Origin: Lachnospiraceae bacterium
GTDB lineage: Bacteria > Bacillota > Clostridia > Lachnospirales > Lachnospiraceae
Assembly (NCBI GenBank): GCA_017448845.1
Contig: JAFSKT010000148.1
Coordinates: forward strand, 1 to 51,520
Direction: 5' to 3'
DNA length: 51,520 nucleotides
Shown: piece by piece, positions 1 to 8,990 of the stretch
Layout of the letters: every line of letters starts with the position of its first letter
Numbering within the stretch: the first letter of the stretch is position 1
Made by a program: the position numbers and the translations under genes
Notes under the pieces: generated by a model
What the model was told of the DNA's origin: nothing
The model's input: only the letters and a program-made list of their open reading frames with translations
Databases searched by the model: none

Positions 1-199
1 AGCACTATATAGACAAGATAAATGAAAAAGTTTTGTCAAGTTTTTTTAGCATAAGAAAAAGCCAGCAAACATGCTGACTTGAGATAAAATGGAATAACTC
101 GAACCCCTAAAGAATTATAGTGCTAAATCCGAAAGACGGGTATGTCAGGATCCGGGTTTTAAAACCGGAAATGTTTTCGGAATGGATTTAAAATAACAG
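1..199. other. non-coding left edge
   Basis: I see no credible gene here. AGCACTATA at 1-9 is repeated inverted as TATAGTGCT at 116-124, so the first 124 bases could fold into one large stem-loop or be the edge of a rearranged segment. Inside it lies a minus-strand terminator-like hairpin (55-78). A TTGACA hexamer on the minus strand (34-39) resembles a -35 box, but no -10 sits at normal spacing. GGTTCGAGT on the minus strand near 97-105 recalls a tRNA T-loop, but the flanking bases do not pair. Confidence 0.4.
55..78 (-). terminator. rho-independent terminator-like hairpin, minus strand
   Basis: Read on the minus strand, GTCAGCA (78-72) pairs with TGCTGGC (67-61) through one G-T pair, with a 4-base loop TGTT, followed by TTTTTC. 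This is a standard intrinsic terminator shape. No minus-strand gene is visible immediately upstream inside the window, so its user is unknown. Confidence 0.45.
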
Positions 200-264
200 A
201 ATAGACATCAAAAACGACCGAATGTGCAAAATCGGTTGAATTTTATTGAAGGATACCATATTAT
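200..264 (+). promoter_or_regulatory. promoter with shared 27-bp upstream element
   Basis: The element GACA-TC-AAAAACGACCGA-ATGTGCAAA spans 204-230. Five bases later comes TTGAAT (236-241), then 17 bp, then TATTAT (259-264), a good sigma-A-type promoter. The same 31 bases (200-230) recur exactly at 10981-11011 in front of the flagellinolysin gene, and a close copy lies in front of the LytTR gene. The constant 5-bp spacing to the -35 is what an activator site adjacent to polymerase would show. The LytTR protein encoded at 10391-10852 is the obvious candidate regulator. Confidence 0.65.
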
Positions 265-288
265 CGAAAATGGTATCCTTCTCTTTTT
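248..288 (+). terminator. strong palindrome overlapping the promoter, terminator-like
   Basis: GAAGGATACCAT (248-259) is perfectly complementary to ATGGTATCCTTC (270-281), giving a 12-bp stem with a 10-base loop followed by TCTTTTT. As RNA it is an intrinsic terminator for transcripts arriving from the left. As DNA it covers the -10 region and probable start site of the promoter at 236-264, so it could equally be an operator. The sequence cannot decide between these two roles. Confidence 0.6.
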
Positions 289-342
289 GGGAAGAAAACG
301 AAGAATTATCCGGAGTTTTCCGGACAACTCGGAGGTTTGCTT

Positions 343-3300
343 ATGTTTAAGATGATTGGAAGAAAAACATTAAAAAGAATCACAAGATTTGGGCTTTGCT
401 TCTATGTTTTCTCATATTGCATGGCCTTTACCGTGTGTGCGGAGAGCTTTCCTTCACTGGAAGCCGGGCCTGAAGCTGCAGTTATTACGGAAGCTGTTTC
501 AGAAACCGGTATACAGAGCAAGGCTTTGACAGGCGAATCGGATACAGCTGAGGCGGATCCTGTTTCGGAAGAGGTCCAGCCGGTTGAGGAAACCTCAGGA
601 GAGCCGGAGATGCTAGGTGGTTCTAGTAGATATGATCGTAATATAAAGTATACAGGCAATACTGTTACGGGCCTATTCGATGAATTGTGGATAATAGGGG
701 ATGATAGCTTTTCTGCTATGGTTAATCTGACGCAGGATCTGGTTCTTACAAATCAATCATTGATTAATCAGGTGAAGAGAAGCGGCGATGTTCTGATCGA
801 TGGTAAAGGATATTCTATCGTGGGGAACAGGATAGCTCATGATAATCTTAATCAAAGCAGTCTGGATGATTACACGTGGTTTCGGTACCTTACATTTGAA
901 AACACCGTATTTAAGGATTTCGATGGAAGCGTGATCCATGACAATCATCTTATATTAAACCATCCAATATCTCAGGAACTGACATTCAGGAACTGTACTT
1001 TTATTGATAATTCGGGCAGCCAGGGAGGTGCTGTTTTCATAAATGATACCAGCCTTGTCAGGTTTGTGAACTGTACGTTTATAAACAATACTGCAGCAAA
1101 TGGTGGTGTAGCTTATGTCGATGACCAGGGATCACTTATCGCCGAGGATTGCAGATTTATCAATAATTCTGCTACGGGAGGAAACGGTGGTGCCATCTTT
1201 GTAGCAGGAGATGGTGGTCTTACTGTTACAAACTCCTCTTTCACAGGTAATACCATATCTTCAGGGAAAAAAGGAAGTGCCATATGGTGTAATGCATCTT
1301 CTGGATCAGTGGGTGGTTCAGGGGGAGGCAATATCTTCCTGAAAAACAGCGGGGATCCTGTGGTATTCTTTGGGAATAAAGGCAGCTACGAGATGGGTGA
1401 ATGTTGGTTCGGACATACTGAGAAGGACTGCAGCAAAGCGCCTGCAGTAGAGGGTTATGACCTTAAGACATGGCGTTTTATCAACCTTACACGGAATGTG
1501 GGATGGAATACAAGTATATACAGCTTATATCTTGATACCACAAACGGCTATAACGCAACGATAGAGAATGGTTCTGCCAGGGGAGTGGTTTATATCGGTG
1601 AATGGAATCTTCCGGATCTGGTTTTGGAAGTCAGTGCCGTAAATGCAACCCTGTTAAACGATACCATTGTCGTGCGTTCTGGTGAGAATTCATATGCTGC
1701 GGGTTCATGGTATCGTTCAAAAGATGATCAATCCGGAATGGCCTTCATTTCAGGTGCGCCTAAAGCCAGATGGTCAGCGGCTATCCCGGAGCTGGGATAT
1801 ACGCAGACCTTTAACAGGACACTGTCTGTATATCAGCTTAGCGGCTATCCCGGAACCGGGAAGGATGGAGATCAGGTAGTAGCTGCTTTTAATGACACCA
1901 TGGAGAAGATCTGGGTAGATGGAGATGATACGGCTGTTACGGTTGATAATAAAACCATGAAGGTAAGCTTCGCTGGTAAGACATATGAGTATCCTATAGG
2001 CGGAGAAGACTTATATACTGTACATTTTAATATGACTCTTAACGACAGTATCAGACCCGGTCTTTATAATGCGACGTATGAGGTTGAAGGGTTCCTCCCT
2101 CTTACAAAGACGCTTAATGTTACAAAATTTGTACAGCCTACTTCCTTTGATTTCCTGAATGCTACTGCAGTAGATGAAGGAGAAACCGATTGGGATAAGA
2201 TCTATCTTAAGAATATGGCAGATATCGAATTCGGGAAGGGCTTTAACCTGAGGATGAAGCTAATTTCCCCAAGAACCGTTGACAGAGGAAAGATGTATAT
2301 CCTTAACGGAAGCGATAACATCAATGAGACTTCAAGGATTTTGAATATGTCGGCTGTAGCCGAAAATAAGTCTTACATCGATCTGAATCTCAGTGTTCTC
2401 CGTCCCGGAAGTTACAGTCTGATAGCTGTATACGAGGATGTTTCTGAAGATGAATATGGAAAGACTTTTGCTTCCTGCAATACAAGCTATCATCCTCTCA
2501 ACTTTACGGTTACCGGAGATGCTCCGGAATATGATGATGCCGGAGTTTCATTCCCTGATGGAGCGAGCCTTGAGAAAGCTTTGAGCATTGGGAACTTTAC
2601 CCTTAACGTATCAGCAGCAAATCCAGGAGCCGGTGTGGGAATCTGGAGCTTCGAGAGTAGCAATGAATCCGTTGCTACTGTGGATAATGAAGGCCTGGTA
2701 ACTCTGAAAGCTGTGGGAGTCACTAATATAACCGCTTCATACAAATCTCTTACTTCCAGAGGAAAAGCTGTTCTGGAGCTCATGGTTGTCTCTGATGGAG
2801 CAGGTGGTGATCCTGCCAACGTTTTCCCCGTTCCCATCAATGGCTCTGTTGTCCAGAATCAGACTGTCAGCCTCGGAACAGGAGGGGCAGGAGAGGAAAT
2901 CAGCCTTGAGATCTGGTACACCTCAAATGTCAGCTTTATCGGAAGCAAATTTAAGGCAAAGGATATAGAAGACCTTGGAAATGGAAGCTACAGTGTGGGT
3001 GGAGTGATTGTAAAACTGAACTCCAGTCTTGAAGAGGTTGCAAAGCCCATCTTCAAGTTTAAGAATACAAAGCACGCTTCCGCAAACCCCAAGAGCAAGA
3101 AACCGGCATGCTTCATCATATCATTCAAGGTCAACAAAGGTGTGAGCAAGGAGAATAAGACTGCGGTGAAGAATGCTAACAAGGTATTGAAGAAGAACCC
3201 TGTGGAATTCACCATAGAACAGGCCGACTTCAGTCAGGCTACTGAAGGAAATGTATATATGAACGGAAAGAAGACCAAGGTGAAGAAGGCGGAAGTCACC

Positions 3301-3423
3301 ATAAGCGGCAATAAGCTCTATCCTTCCAAGAAGGATTATGATGCGACAGTTACTGAAAAGGACGTAACCCTTACAGGAAAGGGTGACTACAAGGGCAACA
3401 TTACACTGCCGCTGCCCGGCTGA
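343..3423 (+). CDS. secreted beta-helix/Ig-like adhesin-like surface protein
   Basis: This 1026-residue protein starts at ATG 343, which has GGAGG at 331-335; a TTG at 337 is too close to that site. Residues 1-33 form a signal peptide (basic start, hydrophobic core, cleavage after VCA). Residues about 60-340 contain parallel beta-helix repeats of the polymorphic-membrane-protein type (CTFINNT, GGAIFV). Then come several beta-rich domains, a Big_2-type Ig domain near 769-805 (SNESVATVDNEGLVTLKA) and a lysine-rich end with GKGDYKG. I count about 40 N-x-S/T sequons, far more than in the other surface proteins here; this style recalls methanogen adhesin-like proteins. No LPxTG motif or C-terminal membrane anchor is present. 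The role is probably adhesion or surface display, by architecture only. Its promoter carries the shared LytTR-type element. Confidence 0.75.
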   Translation: MFKMIGRKTLKRITRFGLCFYVFSYCMAFTVCAESFPSLEAGPEAAVITEAVSETGIQSKALTGESDTAEADPVSEEVQPVEETSGEPEMLGGSSRYDRNIKYTGNTVTGLFDELWIIGDDSFSAMVNLTQDLVLTNQSLINQVKRSGDVLIDGKGYSIVGNRIAHDNLNQSSLDDYTWFRYLTFENTVFKDFDGSVIHDNHLILNHPISQELTFRNCTFIDNSGSQGGAVFINDTSLVRFVNCTFINNTAANGGVAYVDDQGSLIAEDCRFINNSATGGNGGAIFVAGDGGLTVTNSSFTGNTISSGKKGSAIWCNASSGSVGGSGGGNIFLKNSGDPVVFFGNKGSYEMGECWFGHTEKDCSKAPAVEGYDLKTWRFINLTRNVGWNTSIYSLYLDTTNGYNATIENGSARGVVYIGEWNLPDLVLEVSAVNATLLNDTIVVRSGENSYAAGSWYRSKDDQSGMAFISGAPKARWSAAIPELGYTQTFNRTLSVYQLSGYPGTGKDGDQVVAAFNDTMEKIWVDGDDTAVTVDNKTMKVSFAGKTYEYPIGGEDLYTVHFNMTLNDSIRPGLYNATYEVEGFLPLTKTLNVTKFVQPTSFDFLNATAVDEGETDWDKIYLKNMADIEFGKGFNLRMKLISPRTVDRGKMYILNGSDNINETSRILNMSAVAENKSYIDLNLSVLRPGSYSLIAVYEDVSEDEYGKTFASCNTSYHPLNFTVTGDAPEYDDAGVSFPDGASLEKALSIGNFTLNVSAANPGAGVGIWSFESSNESVATVDNEGLVTLKAVGVTNITASYKSLTSRGKAVLELMVVSDGAGGDPANVFPVPINGSVVQNQTVSLGTGGAGEEISLEIWYTSNVSFIGSKFKAKDIEDLGNGSYSVGGVIVKLNSSLEEVAKPIFKFKNTKHASANPKSKKPACFIISFKVNKGVSKENKTAVKNANKVLKKNPVEFTIEQADFSQATEGNVYMNGKKTKVKKAEVTISGNKLYPSKKDYDATVTEKDVTLTGKGDYKGNITLPLPG

Positions 3424-3446
3424 CCTGAGTACTGATCAATGACTTA

Positions 3447-3482
3447 AAGACCCGGAGATACAAAGATGTCTCCGGGTCTTTT
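3447..3482 (+). terminator. rho-independent terminator
   Basis: AAGACCCGGAGA (3447-3458) pairs perfectly with TCTCCGGGTCTT (3469-3480) over a 10-base loop, and the right arm ends in a short T-run (TCTTTT). It lies 23 bases after the stop codon of the surface protein gene. Confidence 0.85.
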
Positions 3483-3505
3483 GATGATAGTCTTTGCATT
3501 TGCTC

Positions 3506-3534
3506 TTGAAATAAATTTGATAATCTGTTATATT
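3506..3534 (+). promoter_or_regulatory. sigma-A-type promoter with structured leader
   Basis: TTGAAA (3506-3511) and TATATT (3529-3534) are separated by exactly 17 bp. The leader contains a TCGACA/TGTCGA hairpin (3548-3563) followed within five bases by a T-run, and then a small GGCG/CGCC hairpin, so early termination or attenuation before the gene is possible. Confidence 0.65.
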
Positions 3535-3639
3535 TACCATACTTCATTCGACAATTCTGTCGAGAACCTTTTTTATTATCGGCGTTTCGCCAAATATTTC
3601 CATTACTATTCATAATTCTTTTTTGAAAGGAGTCTTTGT

Positions 3640-4590
3640 ATGTATTCATCCTTAAAACCTGTACCTTTTGAGAAGGCGACCGGAAAAGTAGCCTACAATA
3701 TGACGAACGATTATCTTTTCCATATAGTTCTTCAGGAAAATGAGCCGGCCCTGATCGGGCTTATTGCGGCTCTGCTGCATCTTGATCCGGCCTCTATTAT
3801 AAAAGCCGAAGTAAAGAATCCGATTAAGACCGGCCATATCATTACAGACAAGAACTTTCACCTCGATATCCTTGTCCTTTTTAATGACAGTACCATCATC
3901 AATCTGGAGATGCAGGTCAAGGATCTGAAAAACTGGGTTCCGCGTTCTATTTCCTATTTGTGCCGCGAGTTTAACAGCCTTGATCATGGTGATGACTATT
4001 CTGATGTAAAACCTGCATATCAGATCGGTTTCCTTGACTACACCCTTTTCCCGGAGCACCCGGAATTTTACGCAACATATCGTATGAGTAATCTGAGGAA
4101 TCACCACGTATATAGTGACAGTTTTACACTGTCTGTGGTAGAATTGAACCATATAAATCTTGCAACTAAAGAGGATAAGGCTTACGGTATAGATAAGTGG
4201 GCAGCCCTTTTTAAGGCTACAACATGGGAGGAGATAAGAATGCTTGCAGAAAAAGATCCTTATATTGAAATGGCGGCAAACTCAATATACAGCAGTGTTA
4301 CAGATCCGAAGATACTGGAAATCCTCCGTGTCCGTGATGAGGAGATCAGGGGTGATATTCACCGTCGGGAACGTCTTTTGGAGCAGGACAAACAGATAGC
4401 GGAGCAGGACAAACAGATAGCGGAGCAGGACAAACAGATAGCGGAGCAGGACAAACAGCTGGCAGAGCAGGATAAACAGATAGCGGAGCAGGACAAACAG
4501 CTGGCAGAGCAGGAAGTAGAGCTTAAGCAGAAGGATGCAGAGATCGAAAAGCTTAGAGCACAACTTGAAAGTCTTAAGAAAGATAAATAG
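3640..4590 (+). CDS. Rpn/PD-(D/E)XK family transposase-like nuclease with heptad-repeat tail
   Basis: This 316-residue protein starts at ATG 3640 behind GAAAGGAG (3625-3632). Residues about 15-230 match the Rpn / PDDEXK_2 (TIGR01784) family: MTNDYLFHIVL, then ILVLFNDSTIINLEMQV, where the nuclease core D and E-x-Q are expected. Members are recombination-promoting, RecA-independent DNA endonucleases, often called transposases without being one. The tail is a coiled coil in which the heptad EQDKQ(I/L)A is repeated six times (4381-4506), followed by EQEVELK. It is transcribed alone from its own promoter and converges on the hybrid kinase gene, with only 18 bp between the two stop codons. The activity is inferred from the family. 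Confidence 0.8.
   Translation: MYSSLKPVPFEKATGKVAYNMTNDYLFHIVLQENEPALIGLIAALLHLDPASIIKAEVKNPIKTGHIITDKNFHLDILVLFNDSTIINLEMQVKDLKNWVPRSISYLCREFNSLDHGDDYSDVKPAYQIGFLDYTLFPEHPEFYATYRMSNLRNHHVYSDSFTLSVVELNHINLATKEDKAYGIDKWAALFKATTWEEIRMLAEKDPYIEMAANSIYSSVTDPKILEILRVRDEEIRGDIHRRERLLEQDKQIAEQDKQIAEQDKQIAEQDKQLAEQDKQIAEQDKQLAEQEVELKQKDAEIEKLRAQLESLKKDK
4381..4506 (+). repeat. six tandem 21-bp coding repeats
   Basis: The unit GAGCAGGACAAACAGATAGCG, or a variant with CTGGCA at the end, begins at 4381, 4402, 4423, 4444, 4465 and 4486. Each copy encodes one heptad EQDKQ(I/L)A. Near-identity at DNA level suggests recent expansion, and the copy number could change without breaking the reading frame. Confidence 0.9.
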
Positions 4591-4608
4591 GGACAGATGA
4601 TGGAAGCG

Positions 4609-7032
4609 TCAGCCGGATATACTGTCTCCATCCCTCAGGATGAGGTCTGCCTGGTGTTTTGACAGGTATTTACGGGCGCTGGCTTCGTCCCTTACATAAA
4701 CGCCCTTATAGCGGGAGCCTATCATCTCTTTTATGGTCCTGAGCTTTTCAGGCGAATCATTGATGACCAGGATAACGCCATTTTCAGCGGGATCTCCGGA
4801 ATCATCGGAAGACGAGGCGGTTGCAGCCCCGGCTTCTTTCGGAGCATCGGGCTGAAGGAGCCTTTCGTCCATATACTTAAGCAGAACGCTTTCCAGATCG
4901 GGATACATGACGGGCTTTGAAAGATAGTCGGTAAAGCCTTCCTTTATGTAGGATTCCCTGGCGCCTACTATGGCATCCGCCGTAAGTGCGATGATGGGGG
5001 TGCCTTCCGCTAGATGGTCTTCTCTTATGATCTCCAGAGTCTTTGTGCCGGAAAGCCCCGGCATCATCTGATCCAAAAGTATAACGTCAAACTTTTCATT
5101 CTTAAGGATATCGATACAGTCAGTGCCTGAAAGGGCTGTGGTAATCCTTATCTTCGTGTCCCTCATAAGAGCGGTGATGACCTCCAGGTTCATCTCGTTA
5201 TCATCGACGATAAGGACTTTGGCCTTTGGAGCGATAAGAGAAGGCTTATATTCATCCTTTGATGCCTGAAGCTTTGATATATTCTGGGCCAGGTCACCTA
5301 CGGGCGTAGGATCCACAACTTCCTGCTTCATGGTTGCCCTGAATTCACTTCCTTCACCGTATGTACTGTCGACATCTATATTTCCACCCATCATCCGTAC
5401 AAGGCTCATGGCGATATTGAGACCCAGACCGGTGCCCTCGATATTCCTGTTCTTATCCTCCTCAAGCCTTTCAAAGGAGCCGAAAAGCTTTGAAAGATCT
5501 TCATCCCTGATCCCGATTCCCGTGTCTTTTACGGCAAAGATAAGGGTGTCAGCGAGCCTGTCAAAGGATACATCTACGGACACGCTTCCCTGGTGGGTAT
5601 ATTTGATCGCATTGTTTATGAGATTCAGCATGACCTGACGAACCCTTATCTCGTCTCCCCGGAGGACGGAAGGGATAGCCTCCGAAACATTCATTCTGTA
5701 TTCAAGACCCTTATCTTCGGCTTTCTTTAAGCTCATATTTACTATGTCATTCATGACAGAGGCGAAGCTGTAGTCCACGGGAACCAGATCCATCTTTCCG
5801 GATTCGATCTTGGAAAAGTCAAGGATGCCGTTGATTATGGAAAGCAGGGTCTTGCCCGCACTCTTGATATTCAGGGCGTATTTTCTCACCGGGTCTTCGG
5901 GTGAGGTACGTAGTATCATCTCGTCCATACCGATTATGGCATTCATGGGGGTCCTTATTTCATGGGACATATTGGCGAGAAAATCACTTTTAGCCTTGTT
6001 TGAGGCATTGGCTGCGTCCTTCTCAAGCTCCAGAACCTTTCTCTCGTAGGCTGCCCTCTGCTCTTCCAGCTTCATCTCCTCCATGCGCTTGGCATAGTCC
6101 TTTTCGTTCTTATGACCCACAAAGTAGAATATGGCGATCATGATGAAGACCAGGGAACAGATGATGATGTTTACCACCAGCTGGCTTGTCACTTCCTCGT
6201 AGAGCTCACTGTTACTAAGCACCATCACCACATACCAGTTGTTGCTTATACTGTTGACGAAAACCGTGCATTTATCTCCGTTGATAGTGTGCTGGAAGCT
6301 TCCGGCTCCGGCTTCCTTCAGGACATTTAATAATTCCTCTCCTTCCGTGGTATCGTTTATTTTTGTGCCCTTCTTTTCCTCATCCTTATGGGCGATTATG
6401 AGACCGGTGTCATCCACGATAAAGCCGTAGCCTTTACCATTCAGGGTAAGCTCTTCCATCAGGGATTGGACGCCTTTAAGCTGTACATCCAGAGAAATGA
6501 TATTCTGCCGGTCAGGCAGCATCCTGCAGACGGAAATAATGAGATTTCCGGTCTGGGCATCCACATAGGGCGGGGCGAATGCCACATCTCCGTCATTCTC
6601 TTTTGCAATGATGTACCAGTCCCGGCTTTTGGGGTCGTAGCCCTCAGGAGGTTCCCAGTTTAAGCCGTCCATATAACGATTCATGATGAAGCCGTATATT
6701 CCGGTAAAGTTTTCGTTAAACTGTTCAGATACATTATTGGTTTCTTCCACCAGGAATTCATGTATACGGGAGGGAGTGCTGCCGCTTATCAGCATGTGGT
6801 TGACCGAGTCGGCTGTGACATGGAGTACGTTTTCAGCGGTATTCAGGTGATTGTCGATCAATGAGGAGACATTTAAGATCCTGTCCTCGATCACAATATT
6901 GTAATTTGATACCGCAACGCTGTATATAAGTCTTGAAGTATAGGCCACCATAACAGCCACAAATACAAAGACCAGTATAAGCGGTATTATCATACTGTGT
7001 TTTTTTTCTGCGTACTTATCGTCTCCGTTCAT
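4609..7032 (-). CDS. hybrid histidine kinase (dCache, HisKA, HATPase, REC, truncated second REC)
   Basis: This is an 807-residue membrane sensor. One membrane segment is at about 14-36, an extracytoplasmic dCache-type domain at about 40-285 (DPKSRDWYI is typical), and a second membrane segment at about 286-307. A coiled linker is followed by HisKA with phospho-acceptor His357 (NMSHEIRTP), then HATPase_c with NNAIKYT, DTGIGI and GTGLGL boxes. A receiver follows with VDDNE and phospho-acceptor Asp654 (LLDQMMPG). Residues about 752-807 start another receiver-like fold (VILVINDS) that stops just where the phospho-acceptor strand should be (LILRDGD). It is the last gene of the leftward operon, and its phosphoryl group may pass through the HPt protein encoded upstream. 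The ligand is unknown; the lipoprotein gene next door may supply it. Confidence 0.88.
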   Translation of the reverse strand: MNGDDKYAEKKHSMIIPLILVFVFVAVMVAYTSRLIYSVAVSNYNIVIEDRILNVSSLIDNHLNTAENVLHVTADSVNHMLISGSTPSRIHEFLVEETNNVSEQFNENFTGIYGFIMNRYMDGLNWEPPEGYDPKSRDWYIIAKENDGDVAFAPPYVDAQTGNLIISVCRMLPDRQNIISLDVQLKGVQSLMEELTLNGKGYGFIVDDTGLIIAHKDEEKKGTKINDTTEGEELLNVLKEAGAGSFQHTINGDKCTVFVNSISNNWYVVMVLSNSELYEEVTSQLVVNIIICSLVFIMIAIFYFVGHKNEKDYAKRMEEMKLEEQRAAYERKVLELEKDAANASNKAKSDFLANMSHEIRTPMNAIIGMDEMILRTSPEDPVRKYALNIKSAGKTLLSIINGILDFSKIESGKMDLVPVDYSFASVMNDIVNMSLKKAEDKGLEYRMNVSEAIPSVLRGDEIRVRQVMLNLINNAIKYTHQGSVSVDVSFDRLADTLIFAVKDTGIGIRDEDLSKLFGSFERLEEDKNRNIEGTGLGLNIAMSLVRMMGGNIDVDSTYGEGSEFRATMKQEVVDPTPVGDLAQNISKLQASKDEYKPSLIAPKAKVLIVDDNEMNLEVITALMRDTKIRITTALSGTDCIDILKNEKFDVILLDQMMPGLSGTKTLEIIREDHLAEGTPIIALTADAIVGARESYIKEGFTDYLSKPVMYPDLESVLLKYMDERLLQPDAPKEAGAATASSSDDSGDPAENGVILVINDSPEKLRTIKEMIGSRYKGVYVRDEASARKYLSKHQADLILRDGDSISG

Positions 7033-7061
7033 CGGAATTCACCCCTGCACCAGACTTTACG

Positions 7062-8339
7062 TTATTCAATGGTAAAATACTTTTCCGGAACCTCTGTCTT
7101 TGTGATCCCCATGTAATGACCGGGATCTCCGAAGATATAGGTATCCTGATATATGAGGAATATGTTATCTATTACCTCGCCGGTTGAAGCGTTGGTAAAA
7201 TTGGAACCGTTCCATTCGGTTTCCGGAGAATACAGCTTATAGGCGGAAATGATATCATTTAAGTCAGTGATCCCGCTGTTACCCAGAATGACATTGCGGG
7301 CGTGTTCCGCAAGTCCCGCAGAATTGGTGAATCCGTATGAAGAAGTCCAGGTTCCGAATCTTCCGGCACCCCCGCCTGCAACCACCGCCTCTTCAACATC
7401 CCGGGTTATCTTTTCGAAATCGCCGCTGTTTCCGGTGAAATCCAGATCCAGAGCTCCGGGGTAGCCCATCAGGGGCGAGGGGAGATCAGCTTCGATAAAG
7501 TATCCGCCCTGGGACATCAGTCCTTTGATAAGAGGCTCCGTGTGGGCGTCATTTGTACAGAAATAAGCTGAGTTTTTGCCGTATTTTTTGACCCACCGGG
7601 GAACATGCTCCGTAATAAATGCCTGTGCTCCGGGAACTCCAACCTCCGTTGTTGGATCCGGGGCCTCTTCCATGGCGAATTCCATGCCGAATTCTTCACA
7701 GGCTGCCTTCATGATGTTGACACGTCTGGAATAGGTTTCATATGAAAGATGCCGGGGAAAAGAAATATGAACGAAAGTATCGCAGCCCAGTTCGTGGGCT
7801 GTCTTTATGATCAGATATCCACGGGCGACAAAATCGTTGTTTACCACAAGATCCGCCACTTCCTTTATATCATCAAATTCGTCAAAGGCTTCACCTGCAA
7901 TACACAGGATATCGGGACGCTTTTCCTTTATCCGTCTGAAGGCATCCGTTGTCCCTTCAACCGCCTGATTCACAATGATAGCCTTCATTTTCGGATCCTC
8001 GGCAAGACCTGCTATGGTCCCGATGGTGACCTCTGCTTCTTCGGTAAAGTTGTCTGGATAGATGGCAAGGGTCACCATTTCCTTTCCGTATTTTTTCCGA
8101 AAGGCCTCCGCACCCCGTCTGTCATCCTCAGACTGGGAATAGGAACCGGTAACGATACCGATCCGGAAGCTGTCATCATCTTCGGAGGTTTTTTTATCCT
8201 GAACTGCGTTCCCTAAGGATTCTTCTATCCGGGAATTATCGGTATTTATAGGATCGACCCCGACCGTAGACGGGTCGCAGGCCGCCAGGGAAACAGCAAG
8301 GCCGGATACTAAAAGAACCGGGATCATTTTTTTCATCAT
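7062..8339 (-). CDS. DUF3798 family lipoprotein, periplasmic-binding-protein-like
   Basis: This 425-residue protein starts at ATG 8339 with GAGAGG upstream; a GTG three codons earlier overlaps that site. A lipoprotein signal peptide ends in LAVSLAAC, so the mature protein is lipid-anchored outside the membrane. The rest resembles the DUF3798 family, with an alternating alpha/beta pattern like type I solute-binding proteins (FRIGIVTGSYSQSEDD, MKAIIVNQAVEG, ADLVVNNDF). It lies 29 bp upstream of the hybrid kinase gene and 24 bp after the HPt gene, with no transporter gene nearby. I therefore infer a ligand-binding partner for the kinase sensor rather than an uptake receptor. The family's function is not established. 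Confidence 0.72.
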   Translation of the reverse strand: MMKKMIPVLLVSGLAVSLAACDPSTVGVDPINTDNSRIEESLGNAVQDKKTSEDDDSFRIGIVTGSYSQSEDDRRGAEAFRKKYGKEMVTLAIYPDNFTEEAEVTIGTIAGLAEDPKMKAIIVNQAVEGTTDAFRRIKEKRPDILCIAGEAFDEFDDIKEVADLVVNNDFVARGYLIIKTAHELGCDTFVHISFPRHLSYETYSRRVNIMKAACEEFGMEFAMEEAPDPTTEVGVPGAQAFITEHVPRWVKKYGKNSAYFCTNDAHTEPLIKGLMSQGGYFIEADLPSPLMGYPGALDLDFTGNSGDFEKITRDVEEAVVAGGGAGRFGTWTSSYGFTNSAGLAEHARNVILGNSGITDLNDIISAYKLYSPETEWNGSNFTNASTGEVIDNIFLIYQDTYIFGDPGHYMGITKTEVPEKYFTIE

Positions 8340-8363
8340 AAGCGGCACCTCTCTTTTCAGCTC

Positions 8364-8966
8364 CTACTCTATGGAAGGGATTATTTCTTCTATAAGTTCA
8401 GCGGCGTCATCATACATGAAGTCATTAATGAGATCCGCGGCTTTCCGAAGCTTATTCATCTGGGTTATCCTGAAGGGGTATCCTGCAAGCTTTGAAATGA
8501 GTTCCGATGCAAGGTCATCGGAAAAGTCGTCAAGGGCGGCAAGAAGCTTGTCTGCTGTTACCTTTGCTTCTTCCCCAGTAAGTTCTCCTTCTGCCTTCAG
8601 CCTTTCCATCTCGCCTAAAGGCTTCAGGACTTCAAGGATCTTCTCATATTCATCAAGGGTTTCTTTGATATTGGAATTTACTGCAGCCAGATCGCCGTCC
8701 CGGGAAGAGGTTTCCAAAAGGGCAAATCTGTCGGACAGAGACAGGGCACCTATCATAAGAGAGTTACTTTTTATCGCGTGGAAAAGTATCTCCAGGTTAT
8801 CTGTATCCTCCTTGTTCAGAAAATCACGGATCTTTTCCATATTACTTTCCGAAGACTTATAATAGCGCTGAAGGGCGGAAACATATCTGTCCTGCCCTCC
8901 CGTATAATCAAAGCCTGTTTTTAAGTCTATGCCTGCCCCTGTGATGCTTTCAAGATCAAAATTCAT
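8364..8966 (-). CDS. HPt phosphotransfer protein
   Basis: This 200-residue, fully helical soluble protein starts at ATG 8966 with AAAGGGG upstream. The N-terminal half carries an HPt signature: His63 in LFHAIKSNSLMIGA, matching the usual HAhKS(n)shxhGA pattern. HPt proteins relay phosphate between a hybrid kinase receiver and a final response regulator. The second half (about 110-200) is a further helical bundle without a second histidine motif. Its position between the response regulator and kinase genes fits a His-Asp-His-Asp relay: kinase His357, Asp654, this His63, then Asp202 of the neighbouring regulator. The relay order is inferred. Confidence 0.82.
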   Translation of the reverse strand: MNFDLESITGAGIDLKTGFDYTGGQDRYVSALQRYYKSSESNMEKIRDFLNKEDTDNLEILFHAIKSNSLMIGALSLSDRFALLETSSRDGDLAAVNSNIKETLDEYEKILEVLKPLGEMERLKAEGELTGEEAKVTADKLLAALDDFSDDLASELISKLAGYPFRITQMNKLRKAADLINDFMYDDAAELIEEIIPSIE

Positions 8967-8990
8967 ACCGTTCCCCTTTCCTTAAAATAC

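Noticed and set aside
91..110. tRNA-like T-loop on the minus strand (GGTTCGAGT)
   Set aside because: The flanking five bases on each side do not pair and no cloverleaf can be built.
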